64,000 bases of DNA from Trametes villosa (taxonomy: Eukaryota; Basidiomycota; Agaricomycetes; Polyporales; Polyporaceae), in the NCBI GenBank assembly GCA_002964805.2, contig PUDQ02000080.1, positions 1 to 64,000 on the forward strand. The letters run 5' to 3'. The notes below the pieces were generated by a model. That model worked only from the letters and a program-made list of their open reading frames with translations. It ran no database searches and had not been told where the DNA came from. The position numbers and the translations under genes were made by a program. Shown here piece by piece: positions 43,301 to 58,195 of the stretch (position 1 is the stretch's first letter; each line of letters starts with the position of its first letter).

Positions 43301-45549
43301 CTGTCGCGTGCGGCTTGCGAAGGAGAACGCGAAGCTAGCAGAGCTGCTGGAAGAGGAGGCGCAGGCACGCAGTGCAGCACACGCGGCTCAGCTCGACGGT
43401 GTGCAGGCGATGTGGGATCGGTTCCAGACTACTATCGCGCAGGAGCGGGAGGCCTACACTCGTTTGGAAGAGTCTCGGAAGGCTTTGGTGGGTTGACTGT
43501 CTTCGGTGGTCCATGCGTTGAGCTGACCTTCTTTCCCTCGCAGGTCGTTCAACAGCGTGCTGCCCAGATTGAGGTAGAGGATCAGCGCCGTCAAGTCCAG
43601 GAGCTAAGTGCCGCGAAGAAGCAACTGCAATCCGAAGTCGTCACCCTTAAGGAGCGCTTGGACGCCGAGATCCTCTCCAAGAACGACGAGATTGGTGAGC
43701 CCTAGGCGCTGCTATGTCACGTTCAGGCCTCTGTTCTGACTGCTACGTACAGCTATCAAGCGAAGCCTACAGTCGCGTCTGCAGGAGCTGGAGATCACCT
43801 CTTCTGCCACGTCGACCATCCATTCCGGTATGATGTTTCTTGTCTAATGTGTTCGTCGACCGCGTTCTCACATAGGATTTAGAGTTGCAAGAAGCCATCG
43901 AGGCCTACAAGACGAAGACAGACGAGTACCTCAAGCGCTACGAGGAGGCAGAGATCAATCGGGCGAAAGCGGCTCGCGCCGAGGCGTTCGGTGGGTACAC
44001 CGAAGTGAGGCAGTGGAACGCTGGCTAATAGTTCCATGTTAGCTCGTCGTGCTCTGGCAGATGCGGAGAAAGCACAGGCCGAGATCGCCGCCGACCGTCA
44101 AGCCATCGAGCAGAAGCTGCAGGCTGCCGAAGGACGCGTCAAAGAGCTCGAGCGAAAGCTGGAAGAGGAAGGCCGCGAGTCGTCAGATCTCGAACTTCTT
44201 CGCTCACGCCTCGCTGAAGAGATGGAGGACGAGCGGAAGCAGCATCAGCAGGACCTTGCTGAGCGCGACTTCCTTGCTGATCAGACGCGCAAGAAGTACC
44301 AAGGTATGTTCTCGAGCCTGATCGTTGTGACATGATTTGACATGGGCATGAAGCCGAGCTTGCTCAGCTTAGCGAAGGTTAGTGGCTCAACATCTTGTTG
44401 TAGAGCATAGAACTGACGTGCATCATGCAGAGCTGCAATCTCAGCGCGATACCATGAGCCGCCTTCGTGAGGAGAGCAGGAAGCTCCGTTCCGAGTACGA
44501 CGAACTCCAGCTTCGCTACGACGACGAGGTCTATAATGGCGGGTCCTGGAAGAAGGACAAGGAGCGTCTCGAGACCAAGATCCAAGACCTCACCAAGGCG
44601 TACGATGCGTCTGTCGCTGCGCAAGCGGAGCAGCAGTCCCAGATCGTCTCGCTCCACTCGCAAGTCCGCGAGCTCCGGAGCGTCCTAAACGACGCCGAGA
44701 CGGACCGCACGCTCTTGCAGAAGGCCCGTCGTGCGCTGCAGGCAGAGCTGGAGGCTATCAAGCTCGACCACGCAGACACGAACCGCATGTCCTCCGACAC
44801 AGAGCTCCAGCGTCTGCGGCTTGAGAAGCAAGACCTCGAGCGCTCGCTCGAGGAGCAAGGCGACCGTGTGGCGATGACCTTCGAGCGGATGAAGAAGGCC
44901 GAAGGGTATGCGAACGAGTGCCAGGTCGAGCTGGGCAAGATCCGTGTCGAGAACTCCGAGCTCGACAAGATGAACGTAAGTTCGGCGTGCCTCAAATTAT
45001 ACGATGTGGCGTCAAGGACTGACTTATCACGCATTCCAGGCGAATCTTGAGAAGCAAGTCAAGGACCTGAACTTGCGCATCGTTGATCTCGAGACCAAAT
45101 CGCTCAACCCCGGGCCTCGCCCTCCCACGACCTCGAGGCGGCTGGAGTCCCGTATCGAGGAACTCACAAGCCAGCTCACGCAGACGAGCAAGGAGAGTTC
45201 GCGGATGCATGTGTCCACGGACAAGGCCCTCGTCGAGGCAGAGCGGCAGCGCTCACGCTTGGAGGAAGAGGTGAAGAACTACGAATCGAAGATTGTCAAC
45301 ATGCGTCAAACCATGGACCAACTTGTGCGTACACCTGGCTGCTTATACCTGTATTGCTTCTGACGTCAGTCGCAGCAAACCTCGGAGAACAACCTTCAGC
45401 TCGCAAAGCGTCGGGCTGAGCGCGAGGCAGCGGACTTCAAGCAGAAGGCGCTTGCCCTCGAGCGTGAGCTTGAACGGCTGCGGGCTCGCCTGGAGCGTCC
45501 GTCGAGCGCATTGCTCGGCTCGCCCGTGAGCTCACCGAGGAAACAGTGA
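37352..45549 (+). CDS. Class II myosin heavy chain (17 exons, about 2347 aa)
   Basis: Exons: 37352-37528, 37580-37723, 38088-38272, 38324-38829, 38879-38982, 39035-40588, 40645-41264, 41313-42000, 42051-43487, 43544-43694, 43753-43827, 43883-43990, 44043-44303, 44354-44377, 44431-44975, 45040-45324, 45370-45549. It is the conventional myosin of the contractile ring and septum. An SH3-like N-terminus is followed by the motor, with P-loop GESGAGKTE at 170-178 and switch II DIAGFE at about 499-504, then one or two weak IQ sites (light chains) and about 1450 residues of coiled coil that should dimerise and form filaments. A Ser/Pro/Thr-rich insert of about 60 residues follows the P-loop helix. 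The tail ends in a Ser/Pro segment ([14 protein letters not shown]). Intron 2 is 364 bp; exon 14 has only 24 nt with a weak AAG acceptor. Confidence 0.92.
37724..38087 (+). other. Unusually long intron 2 of the myosin gene
   Basis: 364 bp against about 50-65 bp for the other introns. GTATGT donor and TTCGCAG acceptor, with the frame closed in all phases inside. It contains a perfect 14-bp palindrome GTACGGATCCGTAC near 37905 and no ORF of note. Confidence 0.75.
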
Positions 45550-46827
45550 CGATGCTATGATACCCACATTCACGACGACTATCTTACTGCTTACGACTCT
45601 TGATGACAACGTCTCCTGCTCTCTCCCGCATGTTGCACTATTAGGCCTCTCATCTGTATCTTACACTGGACATTCAATCTTTTCTTCATCGTCAAACGGC
45701 ATGCCCTCTGTACCCGTCACAAATCTGCTCGTACTGATCTCATCTCGTGCGGTCAAACCGACAGCTCAGCCACATGCACCTTGACGTACCCAACGATGCT
45801 GAAACGAGAGGGTGAGTCCGTGCACTTATCACCGTCGTCTTTGCTAACTGTACTCTGCACTTCAACCACTATGTCAGCCTCTCGCCCATGCTATCCAACT
45901 CCTTCCGCTGGCTCGGTGACTCGAAGAGTTTCCGCGTCCTATCACCCAACATCAATATAAGCTGGACTCACCGTGTTCTACAAGCCAATTAATCCGCCGT
46001 GTGAGAGCACCCACGCTCGGCCCTCGGATGACAATCTTGGAAGTCCTGCCAAACCTTACGTTGCTATCTGCAATGCGCAGTTGGTTGGAGGCGGTCATAA
46101 GACGTCAGAAACCCGGTCATAGCGGAGGTGCGACCACAACACTGCTTCTACCCGGTGCTAGTGCGATCGACATCCATACAGCGCACCTCTCCTGAAAGCT
46201 GAATGATGACTAACACTGCTGGGGTGCCGCAATTTCCGTCAGGCTTGCCGCCGGCAGTGCTCAACCTGACACTTGCCGTGGATGGGCTTGGGATTTGTAG
46301 GTAGGTTTCAACTAATTGAAGCGCCTTTGAGGTCTTGCCTGTATACTGACCATTGCAGTAGAGTCACGAAGATTGACACGCTCGCAAATCATCACGGGCT
46401 CCGCAAGCTCAAGGCTACCGCTCTAGGATGACGATGACTCCCAACCGGTCAACACTCGATATTGACCCAGCTTAGCCGAGAAAACAAGCACCCCCTCGAG
46501 CTGTGAACACGGCGAAGGCAGGTACACACGTCTCCTGTACGCAGCTCGTCGACTAGCCGTTTCCTTCCATTGCCAGTGTCAGTGGTCATGGCACACACCC
46601 TTGAACTTTACACTCTCCCGCTGTCACCAGCTTCATTCCGACAGCGACCCGCACCCGTCTCAATACACTACCCATGTCTTCGCCTCCGGTACTCTCTCAC
46701 TCCGTACCTGTCGTGACCACTACACCCTGAAACCGGCGACGAAGGACCCCCGGTCCCAGTGCTTTTGCATGGTGTTCGTGAACAGCTGGTAGGTCGCGCA
46801 GTCTCTACGCTACGACCAATACACGTA
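45550..46827. other. Intergenic stretch of about 1.3 kb
   Basis: Between the myosin stop and the second lectin. Only short ORFs; nothing supported as a gene, RNA or repeat. Confidence 0.5.
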
Positions 46828-46834
46828 TAAAAGG
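46828..46834 (+). promoter_or_regulatory. TATA box of lectin copy 2
   Basis: TATAAAA 95 bp before the ATG. Confidence 0.7.
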
Positions 46835-46922
46835 CAGCGCAGGGATGGCAAGAGAATCAGGCTCCTGCTCTTCGATACATCGCCCTCCAAGTGCATCTCC
46901 AGTCTAAACCTAGCCTCCTACA

Positions 46923-47832
46923 ATGCAAAGCTTCGTCACTACCTCTGCTGTCGGCGGCCTTGACGGCCACATCTTCCAGGACGTGTACATCCGTGTCGCC
47001 GACGGTGAGCTCGGCGTGATCAGTTCGTTTTCAATGCGTGTAGGCGACTGAAGCATTATATTTGTAGGCAACATCGTCATCGACGACTACAGTGCGTTCA
47101 GTTCACGGCATACTTGTCCGTGACATCCTGACATCGCACATTGTATTGCAGAGAAGGATCAGCTCGACCTGGACCACCCCATCCAGAAGATCACCGTCTC
47201 TCATGGCTGGATTGTGAGTATCTTCCAGTCTATGCTCCCTACCAATAACATCTAAGCCGTCTGATTTACCCCCCTTGCCGTTCAGGTCGACGGCATCGCC
47301 ATCACCTACCAGCTCGCCAACGGCGGGTCCGCCACCCTTGACCACGGCAGCCAGTTCTCTAAGCCCTCTGAGATCACCTTCGCGGGTTTGTCTGAATTTT
47401 CGTGCGTCGCAGGCGAGAGTACTGTACTAACCGTACGTTATGCCAACAGCCACCGAGATCCTCGTTGGCGTCTTCGGACGCGCCGGGCAACAGAGCTACT
47501 ACAAGCGCGACATGGTGAACAACATCGGCTTCGTCATCTTCGACACCGCCAAGGAGACCGTCCGCACCGTCGGGGTACGTAGAAGTTCGCTTGCGTCGTC
47601 CGTGCAGTGCGCTGAAGATTGTAATTCTAGCCGTTCGGCAACAGCAACGGCTCGAACGAGGGCAAGCCGTTCTACTGCTCCGACGTGCTCTCGTTCGGAG
47701 GATTTGCTGAGAACACCGACCACCGTGCGTAAAGATGCGCTGCCATACCGTCGGGAGCTAGGAACTAACCTCTCGTCTTGCGCAGTGGGTCTCTCCGGCC
47801 TGTTCTTCTACAAGGACGTCGGCAAGCGCTAA
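46923..47832 (+). CDS. Jacalin-like lectin, copy 2 (7 exons, 177 aa)
   Basis: Exons 46923-47004, 47068-47091, 47152-47213, 47286-47385, 47450-47574, 47631-47724, 47786-47832. Every intron falls at the same site and phase as in copy 1, and exon sizes differ only in exon 4 (100 against 103 nt). The product starts MQSFVTTSAVGG and shares most residues with copy 1, including QSYYKRDMVNNIGFVIFD. Differences cluster in the loop encoded at the exon 4/5 border (KPSEITFA against NRATEVALNENE), which in jacalins lies near the sugar site, so the two may differ in ligand. No signal peptide. Its orientation is opposite to copy 1 with the myosin gene between. Confidence 0.87.
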
Positions 47833-48285
47833 GTGCTGCTGCCGCGTGAAGCCCACAAGGCCGTCATTGCGCTCCCTGACCCCAAGGAATTTCTTGTGAT
47901 GTGTCCGAGTGATTGAACTGTCTGCTAGTGTTCAGTAGGAATGTGTGTCATGCCTGTAAACCCGAATTGTGGAATGAAAGTAGCATTTTCTGTGATTTGA
48001 CCTAGACCAGGCCGATGGCATCCACCGTCTGCCGGTCGGGAGGCAGTGGAAGACAGTGTACACAGCGGTTTGATACTTACACTTCGCTTCCTAGGTGCTG
48101 CGAACAGCATTCAACCGGTAAGTCACGAGAATTCGGGCGGAACGTGATACGGCCGGGAGGCACTCGCGAACTGGGCAGCCGGCCAGCGTTGAACAAGAAT
48201 AGCATGCATTATGTACGTCGGTACACGACTACTTTTCCTCCAGATAGCTTGTGGGCTCAGTCGCCCTCGCCGATGTCCGGCAAGC
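47833..48285. other. Convergent intergenic gap
   Basis: 3' flanks of lectin copy 2 and ARG5,6. Nothing else seen. Confidence 0.55.
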
Positions 48286-51211
<2,926 letters not shown>

Positions 51212-51435
51212 CGCGGCCGACGGCGAGGACGACGACCTGGAGAGCGACGGGAGGAGGGAGAGGGAGGTGGGGAGGAGGAGAGACTGACTCCTGCGCTTGG
51301 CGCCCGCGAACCTCGTACACGGGCGCCTAGATCAGATACTTGGCTCACCAATCCAATCCGTTTACCCGCCACTCCCTCCTCCTCTCCCTTGCACCCATTC
51401 CCACCACGACGGCCAGCATACTTCACGAAACAGAG
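51212..51435. promoter_or_regulatory. Divergent promoter, ARG5,6 and ULA1
   Basis: 224 bp between start codons. It contains TGACTC at 51285-51290, the core of the Gcn4/Cpc1 site of general amino acid control. This fits ARG5,6, a classic target, and could also bring ULA1 under the same control. Confidence 0.6.
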
Positions 51436-53553
51436 ATGACGACGGCGGACTCGCAGAACATTGAGCAGGCCACGGCAAACCTGGCGTACGGCGTCCCACT
51501 GCGAATGGATCGCGTGCGCATACTGATCTGTTCACCCCAGCAGTGCCCAGCCCGACGACAAGACGCGTCGGTACGATCGCCAGCTACGGTGCGCGCACTC
51601 TGCATGATCTCCCGGTGTGTGCGAGCTAACGGGGCGCAGAATTTGGGCCGCGTCGGGTCAGGCCGCTCTCGAGTCCTCGCGCATCCTTGTCGTTTCCTCT
51701 TCAGCCACATCCACCTCCATCCTCAAGAATCTCGTCCTCCCCGGCATCGGCCACTTCTCGATCCTTGACGCTGCCGTCACCACTCCTGCAGATGCGGGAA
51801 ATAACTTCTTTCTCAATGCGCGCGAGAGCATAGGGAAGCCGCGCGCGCAGGAGGCCGTGCCCCTACTGCGCGAACTGAATGAAAGCGTCCAGGGCGAACC
51901 CGTGCTTAAGGATGTGAAAGACCTCCTTGCGACAGAGCAGGGAAAGGACTGGCTCACTGGGTTCTCGATCATCATCGCACATAATTTGGACAAGCCCACG
52001 CTTGAAGAGCTCTCCGCCCTACTATGGTCTAACCCGGAAGGCCCACCTCTCGTGACTGTCCGCTCAGCTGGTTTCCTGGCCGAGTTCCACATACAGTATC
52101 ACGAACACTGCGGTAGGTCCTGGAAATAACGTGTATATGGTCACCAGTGGCTCACGTGTAGATAGTATCCCAATCACACTCGGAGAACGCGCCGTCACTG
52201 CGCATCACCCGGCCGTTCCCCGCTCTCCTCGAGTGGGCGCGTAGTCTCGACTTGCAGAACTTGGACCCTACAGAGCATGGACACATCCCCTTCGTCGTCA
52301 TCCTCGTACGGCAAGTCGATGAGTGGCGGAAGACTGTAAGCGTCCCCGGGGAAGTGTACAGACGCTTGCACGCGAGCTGACGGCACGCGGTAGCACGACG
52401 GCAACCTGCCAAAGACGATGGCGGAGAAGAAGGAGTTCAAGAAGGGCATCCTCGCGCTCAAGGTCAAGCAGGACGAGGAGAACTTCGACGAGGCCGAGGC
52501 GCAGGCATGGCGCGTCTGGTCCGAGCCCGCCGTTCGTCCCTGTCAATATACCATGCTGGGCCGCAGGGACTGACATAGCCTTAGATCCCCTCTGACGTGC
52601 AGGCGCTGTTCTCCCTGTCCCCGCTGCCGTCGTCCAGCGCGGCGCACCAGCGGCACGCGACGTTCCACTCGCTACTGGACGCGCTGTCGGACTTTACGAA
52701 GGACGCGTCGGGCCCGGGCACCCTCCCGCTCAGCGCGACCCTCCCCGACATGAAGTCTGACACGGAGAGCTACGTGCGCCTGCAGAACCTGTACCGCCAG
52801 CATGCAGATGTCGAGAAGGTTTGTCTAGGGCCTCCTGTTTGTTTTTGTGGGAGGCACTGACGAGGGAGCGGGGTGCACATTAGGATAAGTTCAAGGCGCT
52901 TTTCAAGGTGAAGCACCTCGAGGCTGCGGCGGGCGCGAACCCTGAAGAGGTGGATACGTTCGTGAAGAACGCGCACCATTTGAGGGTGTTGCGCGGGAAG
53001 CGGTGGGGTGCGTTTGACTCGGATCGTGAGGCTATCGGTATGTTGCGCTTTATTGAGTGTACTGCGGCTCTCTCATGCTGGTGTGATGCAGCGAACTCGA
53101 TTGCGGCGGCACCGCGCGAGACGTCCACCCACCTCGCACTGTCTGCGTTGACCAACCTCCTGGCCAAGGGCTCTGGTAGGCCTACCATGTTTACGCTGCA
53201 CACCCTAGCGCTAATGCGATATCTTCTTCAGAACCCTCGAAAATCACAGAAGACGCGCTCAAAGCGGAAGTCATCGCCCTCGCAGGCAGCGGCATCGAGT
53301 TCCCCGATGAGCTCGACGCGGCCATCGGCGAAATGTACGCCCTTTCTTCCCCCTCTCTATCTTTGCGAGCCTGCGTACTGACGCGGACTGCTGCAGTGCG
53401 CGCGCGCCGACGGCGGACCTCCCGAACATGGCGGCGTTCCTGGGCGGGCTCGTCGCGCAGGAGGCGATCAAGATGATCACGGAGCAGTATGTGCCGCTGA
53501 ACGGGTACTGCGTCGTCGACCTTGTCGATTCGTGGACGGGCGTCGTCGGGTGA
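51436..53553 (+). CDS. ULA1: NEDD8-activating enzyme E1 regulatory subunit, ULA1/APPBP1 (10 exons, 536 aa)
   Basis: Exons 51436-51485, 51541-51588, 51640-52112, 52166-52335, 52394-52531, 52585-52818, 52884-53037, 53092-53175, 53232-53334, 53397-53553. It is the non-catalytic half of the heterodimer that adenylates NEDD8/Rub1 for cullin modification. The start of the ThiF-type fold is clear (TRRYDRQLRIWAASGQ), followed by a Rossmann-type strand (RILVVSSSATSTS) that lacks the ATP-binding residues of the UBA3 partner. The C-terminus (PTADLPNMAAFLGGLVAQEA) is the conserved family signature. Length matches the human protein (534). No catalytic Cys, as expected. Confidence 0.93.
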
Positions 53554-53797
53554 ATTCGAGGGTATGCAAGCGGCGAAGTCAAGTCGGTAGAGGAATGTAA
53601 TATAGAGTCTGGTTGCTTTGTCAATTGCTTTGCGCGCGTCTGATGCAATGCACTGTGTTCATGATACGGCATTGGGATTGGAAGAGCGGGGGTGCAAGAT
53701 GCTGATGTGAGCGGGGAGGGTCTGTGTCCGTGCGGGGAGAGTACGTGTACACCGAATCCTACTAGGCGATTCCTATCACTATCATATTGGAGAACCT

Positions 53798-55108
53798 TCA
53801 TAACCGATTCGGTACCGGCTCCAGTTCCACGCGGGGTTGCGGCTGCGACTGCGACGGGGAGGAGGTACGCGCCATGCCGCCTGCGCCCGCGCCTTCGCCG
53901 GGAGTCGGGGGGCTGCCGAGGCCGATCTTGTTGAGCGCGGCCTGGAGGGCGTCGAAGAAGGCCTGGTGCGGCGCGGGGTGGATCGAGTCGATGGCGTGCA
54001 GGTGGATGAGGCCCGTCACGGGCGAGAACGTGTACGTCGAGTTCCTACATTCTCTCAGCGATTAGCATTCATCCACGCGTTTGGAGAGAAGGAGAAGGAG
54101 AGGAGGGAGGACGTACACCTCCCAGCCGGCCTCGGCCTTGCTGACGCGGTTCGTGCCGCGGACGGAGAGGCCGACGAAGAGGCTCTTCTCGCGGATGCTG
54201 CGCGTCTGCGTCTGCGTGCCGGGCGCGTCGGCGGGGGCGCTGAGGCCGGAGGTGGAGGAGGAGCGCGGGCCGTGCACCCGGACGCGCTGGAGCTCGACGC
54301 GGAGGTCGGTGTAGAGCGCGTTGAGGGTGTGGCGGAGGAGCACGGAGGAGGTCAGGTAGAGCGATATGCCTGCGCGACGCGTGAGTTGTGAGTCTTCGGG
54401 AAGTCGGAGAGGGAGAGGGAGTGAGAGAGCGGGTTACGGACCTTCGACCTGGAGAGTGCGCGGGAAGGGAGGCGGGAAGGGCGTGGGCGGGCGGTACACT
54501 AGGCGGATGTTAGGGCTGTAGATGGAGGTGTCGTCTTCGTGTTTGGAGCGGGAGTTGGTGCTTGAGGTGTCGACGGAGGAGATGAGGCCTGTGGAGAAGA
54601 AGGTGGGGAGGGTCTGTTGGAGGATGTAGATGCCGCGTCCTGGGCGAGGTGAGGTTTAGACCGTGTAAATGAGGGAACGCAGAACAGGCATGAGATATGC
54701 AACACGTATATATGAATCTATGTAGAGTAAAATACATGGTTCGAGAGGCAGGTGCTGGGGTAGCATCAGCCTCTCCAGCCTGGAGGAACGCGCGACGGAA
54801 AGAAGCTCACCTGTACGAATCTCCCACTCCTGGTCCGAGAGTTCTCCATGATGGTCCTTCCCCGAGTTCGGGGGTCCTGGTTCTGCTCCGCCTGTAGAAT
54901 TTAGCAGCGAGGAAGAAGAGCTAGCCGAGGCTGGGGGAAGGAGAGCCGGTCCGGGGTCGAGCGCGTTCGAATGCGGAGTAGGTTCGTGCGGGGCGGCCGC
55001 AGACAACGCCCGACCATTCAGCCGGAAAAGAGAGTGCCTGAGCGGACGCTGAGGACGACAAGTCCGCGACGTCGCGCCAAGGGCGGAGCGGAGGGAGGAG
55101 GAAGCCAT
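53798..55108 (-). CDS. Conserved uncharacterised protein, probably mitochondrial (4 exons, 331 aa)
   Basis: Exons in gene order: 54811-55108, 54442-54639, 54117-54369, 53798-54044. The N-terminus is rich in Ser and Arg and free of acids for about 40 residues (MASSSLRSALGATSRTCRPQ), a likely mitochondrial presequence. The core has SDQEWEIRTGRGIYILQ, then IYSPNIRLVYRPP, and HLHAIDSIHPAPHQAFFDAL near the end. I recall similar uncharacterised proteins across basidiomycetes, but know no function. The core pattern (beta strands around LVY and STYTF) could be an NTF2-like fold, a guess. The first intron is 171 bp. The start codon is 86 bp from that of the divergent SPX-RING gene. Confidence 0.8.
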
Positions 55109-55194
55109 GGCCGTGTAGGACGGAGCGCGGCGTCGCGGTCAAGAGGCAGAGCGCGCGGGCGCCTGTTTTGCATTACGCTCTCTGCCCGACCGCG

Positions 55195-57031
55195 ATGCAC
55201 TTCTCAAAGACTTACGCCCAGCTCCTCCTCACCCTCCCGCCAGAATTGCGCGAGAGCGCGATCCAGTACAGACAGCTCAAGAAGATCATAAACCAAATCG
55301 TCGCAGAGCTCACATCCCTCGGTGCGTCTGGTCGTGTGCCCCTCCCTTCCCCAGCGGCTGAATAGACTTCGTCCAGGCCTCTCTCCAGACGTCCTCCACG
55401 GCGTTGTACAACCCCCATCCACATCCACCGACAAGGGCAAACAAAGGGAAGGCAGCCCACCTCCCGAGCCATCTACCGGCCCACGGGTCATCTATGAGCT
55501 CGCGAACGTCGCCGACCATGTCGAGCCCCGCCTCCGCCTCCGTCTCGAGTCTGATGAGCCCCCTCCCTCGGATGAAGCAGGCCCATCCACCGCACCGCCA
55601 AAGACCGAGTCCACCCTCAGCCTTCCAATACCCGAGGAAATCATCCGTAGCGCACTGAGCTCGTCGTTGAACCCTGGGCAATCAGATGGAGATTCCCAGG
55701 ATGCTTCCGAAGGCGAGATTTCCCTGAGCACAGCTACATCCAGGTAAGCACCCCTCGCCTCTCTGTTCTACATCTCTCCAAACCCTCCCTACTTAGCGCA
55801 CTCCCCGCCGAATTGATCATACCCCTCGTTTCCGATACCACTTTCTTCCGCACCCTCACTGAAGCCCTGAACTCCCTCGCTGCCTACCTTGTCACGAAGA
55901 GAGCAGAGTTCGAGTCATCACTCCGCTCACTATCCCAGGACATCTCCTCCGCCTCACGCCCACAGTCCCACTCCTCGGCCTTTCACCCACACTCCCGATA
56001 TTCATCCGACCCTGCGAACATCTCTGTCTCCTCTCATTCTCTCGCCCTCAACTCGCGCTCGGACCTGGACACATGGCGGCAGATATTCCAGCTCTATATG
56101 GAGGCGGATATCTTTCAGGGGCACCAGGAGCGGTTTCGGGGAGAGAGGGAGGTTGAGGACGCGGAGGCGCGGCTGCGGACGTTTTTGGCGGACCTGAACG
56201 AGCGAATATCGAAGGGCGCGCTCAAGCTCCGCATGAAACAGAGTCGCGTTGCTCTGAAGACGTTCATGGAGCTTAACACCTTCATCCTGGACCTGCGAAA
56301 GGTGCGCCCGTCCCATTTCGTGCGCACCGAGACCTCGCTGACTCTAGCGTACTCAGTTCCAGCACGTCACCTCGGAAGCAACGCGCAAGATCCTGAAGAA
56401 GCACGCGAAGCGCACCGCGCTCCCGCTTGCGCCCGACCTCACCTCGCCCTTCGTCGTGCGCCCCGAGGCCGAGGGCGGCGCGCTTGTGCTCTCGCGCGCG
56501 CACCCGGTGCGCACGAGCGAGACGCTCACGCTCTCGCTCCTCCTCGTGCAGGCGCTCACGGAGACGCTGCTGCCGATCATCCCGCACATTGACGACTACT
56601 CGTGTGTGATCTGCACGGGGCTCGCGTTTAAGCCGATTAGGCTGCATTGTAGCCATTTGTTCTGTGTGAGGTGAGTGGGTGGACCGAGGGGGGCAGTGTG
56701 TTGTGGGGATGTGGGGGCTGACGGTGTTTGGTTGGTGTAGGTGTTTGGTGAAGTTGCAGAAACGGGGGGAGGAGCATTGTCCGATATGCCGCGCGCCTAC
56801 CGTGCTATCCGCCGATCGATGTGAGTCTCCGTGTTTCTCAGATCTAGCCCGCCGTTCTTGATAATTGACCGGGGCATGCGAACAGCGAACGTGGACTGGG
56901 CGCTGCTCAACTTCATGAAGGACTGGTTCCCGCTCGAGGCGAAGAAGAAGCTGCAGCAGAACGAGCGCGAAGCCGCGGAGGAGGAGATGCAAGAGCTCGG
57001 GCTCGACGTCAGGGGCTGTCTTCTGATGTAA
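55195..57031 (+). CDS. SPX-RING protein, probable phosphate-related E3 ligase (6 exons, 512 aa)
   Basis: Exons 55195-55321, 55377-55743, 55797-56301, 56357-56670, 56741-56820, 56886-57031. The N-terminus has the SPX start (MHFSKTYAQLLLTLPPELR, then YRQLKKII). The SPX domain is broken by a Ser/Pro insert of about 120 residues and resumes with FFRTLTEALNSL and the helices around FLADLNERISKG and LRKFQHVTSEATRKILKKHAKRT. SPX domains bind inositol pyrophosphates and report phosphate status. A RING finger follows near residues 420-465 (CVICTGLAFKPIRLHCSH then CPICR), as in plant NLA and fission-yeast Pqr1, which control phosphate transporters by ubiquitylation. So a role in phosphate homeostasis is likely. 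Confidence 0.9.
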
Positions 57032-57200
57032 ATGGGGGGGCTGTGGAAGCCCGGAGTTTTGTATACCTTGGGTATGGGTACGATACGGATGCTACTACTA
57101 ATGCTGGTAATCTCTTTTCATTCGTATGCAATACGGTATGTAGCAATAGATGGCTGCCAGGGTGTACTATGAACAACATAGGGGCATGTGTGCTTGGGGA
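57032..57200. other. Border between gene region and AT-rich repeat island
   Basis: Composition changes within about 150 bp from GC-rich coding DNA to AT-richer DNA without CpG. Confidence 0.7.
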
Positions 57201-57225
57201 GGGGGGGAAGACATGGTACTAAGCA

Positions 57226-57440
57226 GGCCTTCTGTCCCCACTTTCAGGCTGTATTGATCCAGTGCTTAGGCTCTGAATGAGGACAGGAAAGGAGTGACAT
57301 TGATGACAGCTGTGGCTGAGAACAAATAAAGCCAAAGCTGGTGGCAGGGAACGCACGGTTTTTGTGTTCCCTGCCATCAGCTTGGTTGGCTCATCACCCA
57401 AATTCCGTTGTATCTTGAGCTCAGGTCGTCCAAACAAGAT
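57226..57440 (-). repeat. Repeat family R3, copy 1, with internal palindrome
   Basis: Inverted relative to 58635-58815. It contains imperfect stem arms at 57331-57352 and 57365-57390 (GTGGCAGGGAAC against GTTCCCTGCCATC). Its minus-strand translation LKIQRNLGDEP matches LEIQRDLCDEP in copy 2. Confidence 0.7.
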
Positions 57441-57651
57441 GAAACAAGTGCTTGCAGGAAACTATCTATCAGTAGGATTGCACTATGTAAATGTATGATG
57501 TAATGTCAACTATAGCACTCACAATCAGAGCAACAATTCCCCATTAGTGCTACAGTTCAGCCACATTCAACTTTGCTAGCTTACATCTTAGTCCTTCGTG
57601 AACAAAACCCTATAGTGTTGTATGTCATCAGATTCAGCCTTTTATGCTCTA

Positions 57652-58195
57652 TCCAATGGTAGACACTAACTATCTAAAACATGGTTACAGGGGTTAAAAC
57701 AAATAGTAGTGTTAGACCACCTACTTATACATACCAGGTTAATAAATTTAAGCCTTGTTGATATGATGCTGATTCAGTGTTGCTGCAGATGAAATAGATA
57801 TGAAAATGCCCATACATCCAAGTAGTCAACCACTATGCTCCTACTAACAGTGGAGATAGCAAATCAAGTCAATCCCTTAGATCTATAACTGCTGATTTTA
57901 CTGGCTGCATCTGATGTATATTTGCTATATCAGGTAAATTTCAAGTCTTGTTAGGCTGTTTCAACTGTTGGAATCTACATGGCTTGAAAATGCTAGCAGG
58001 ATGGCTTGGAAATCAAATAAGCTAGCATAATGAGCAAGAAAGGAGCTCAGATCATCATAAGAAGCTTTAATCAGTACCTCTACACAAACTGCAACTCTGA
58101 CACCGAATCAATTACAACTCAATGGTGAACATCATAGCTGATGAAACTAGAGCACACAATAAGAGCAATGCTAGTGTACAAACATCTGGAGATAG
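57652..58195 (+). repeat. Repeat family R1, copy 1
   Basis: Direct repeat of 62669-63280, roughly 70% alike by eye. Both start CTATCCAATGGTAGA and share AGTAGTGTT, GAAGCTTTAA and ACACACAATAA in the same order. It could be one LTR of a decayed element. Confidence 0.65.
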
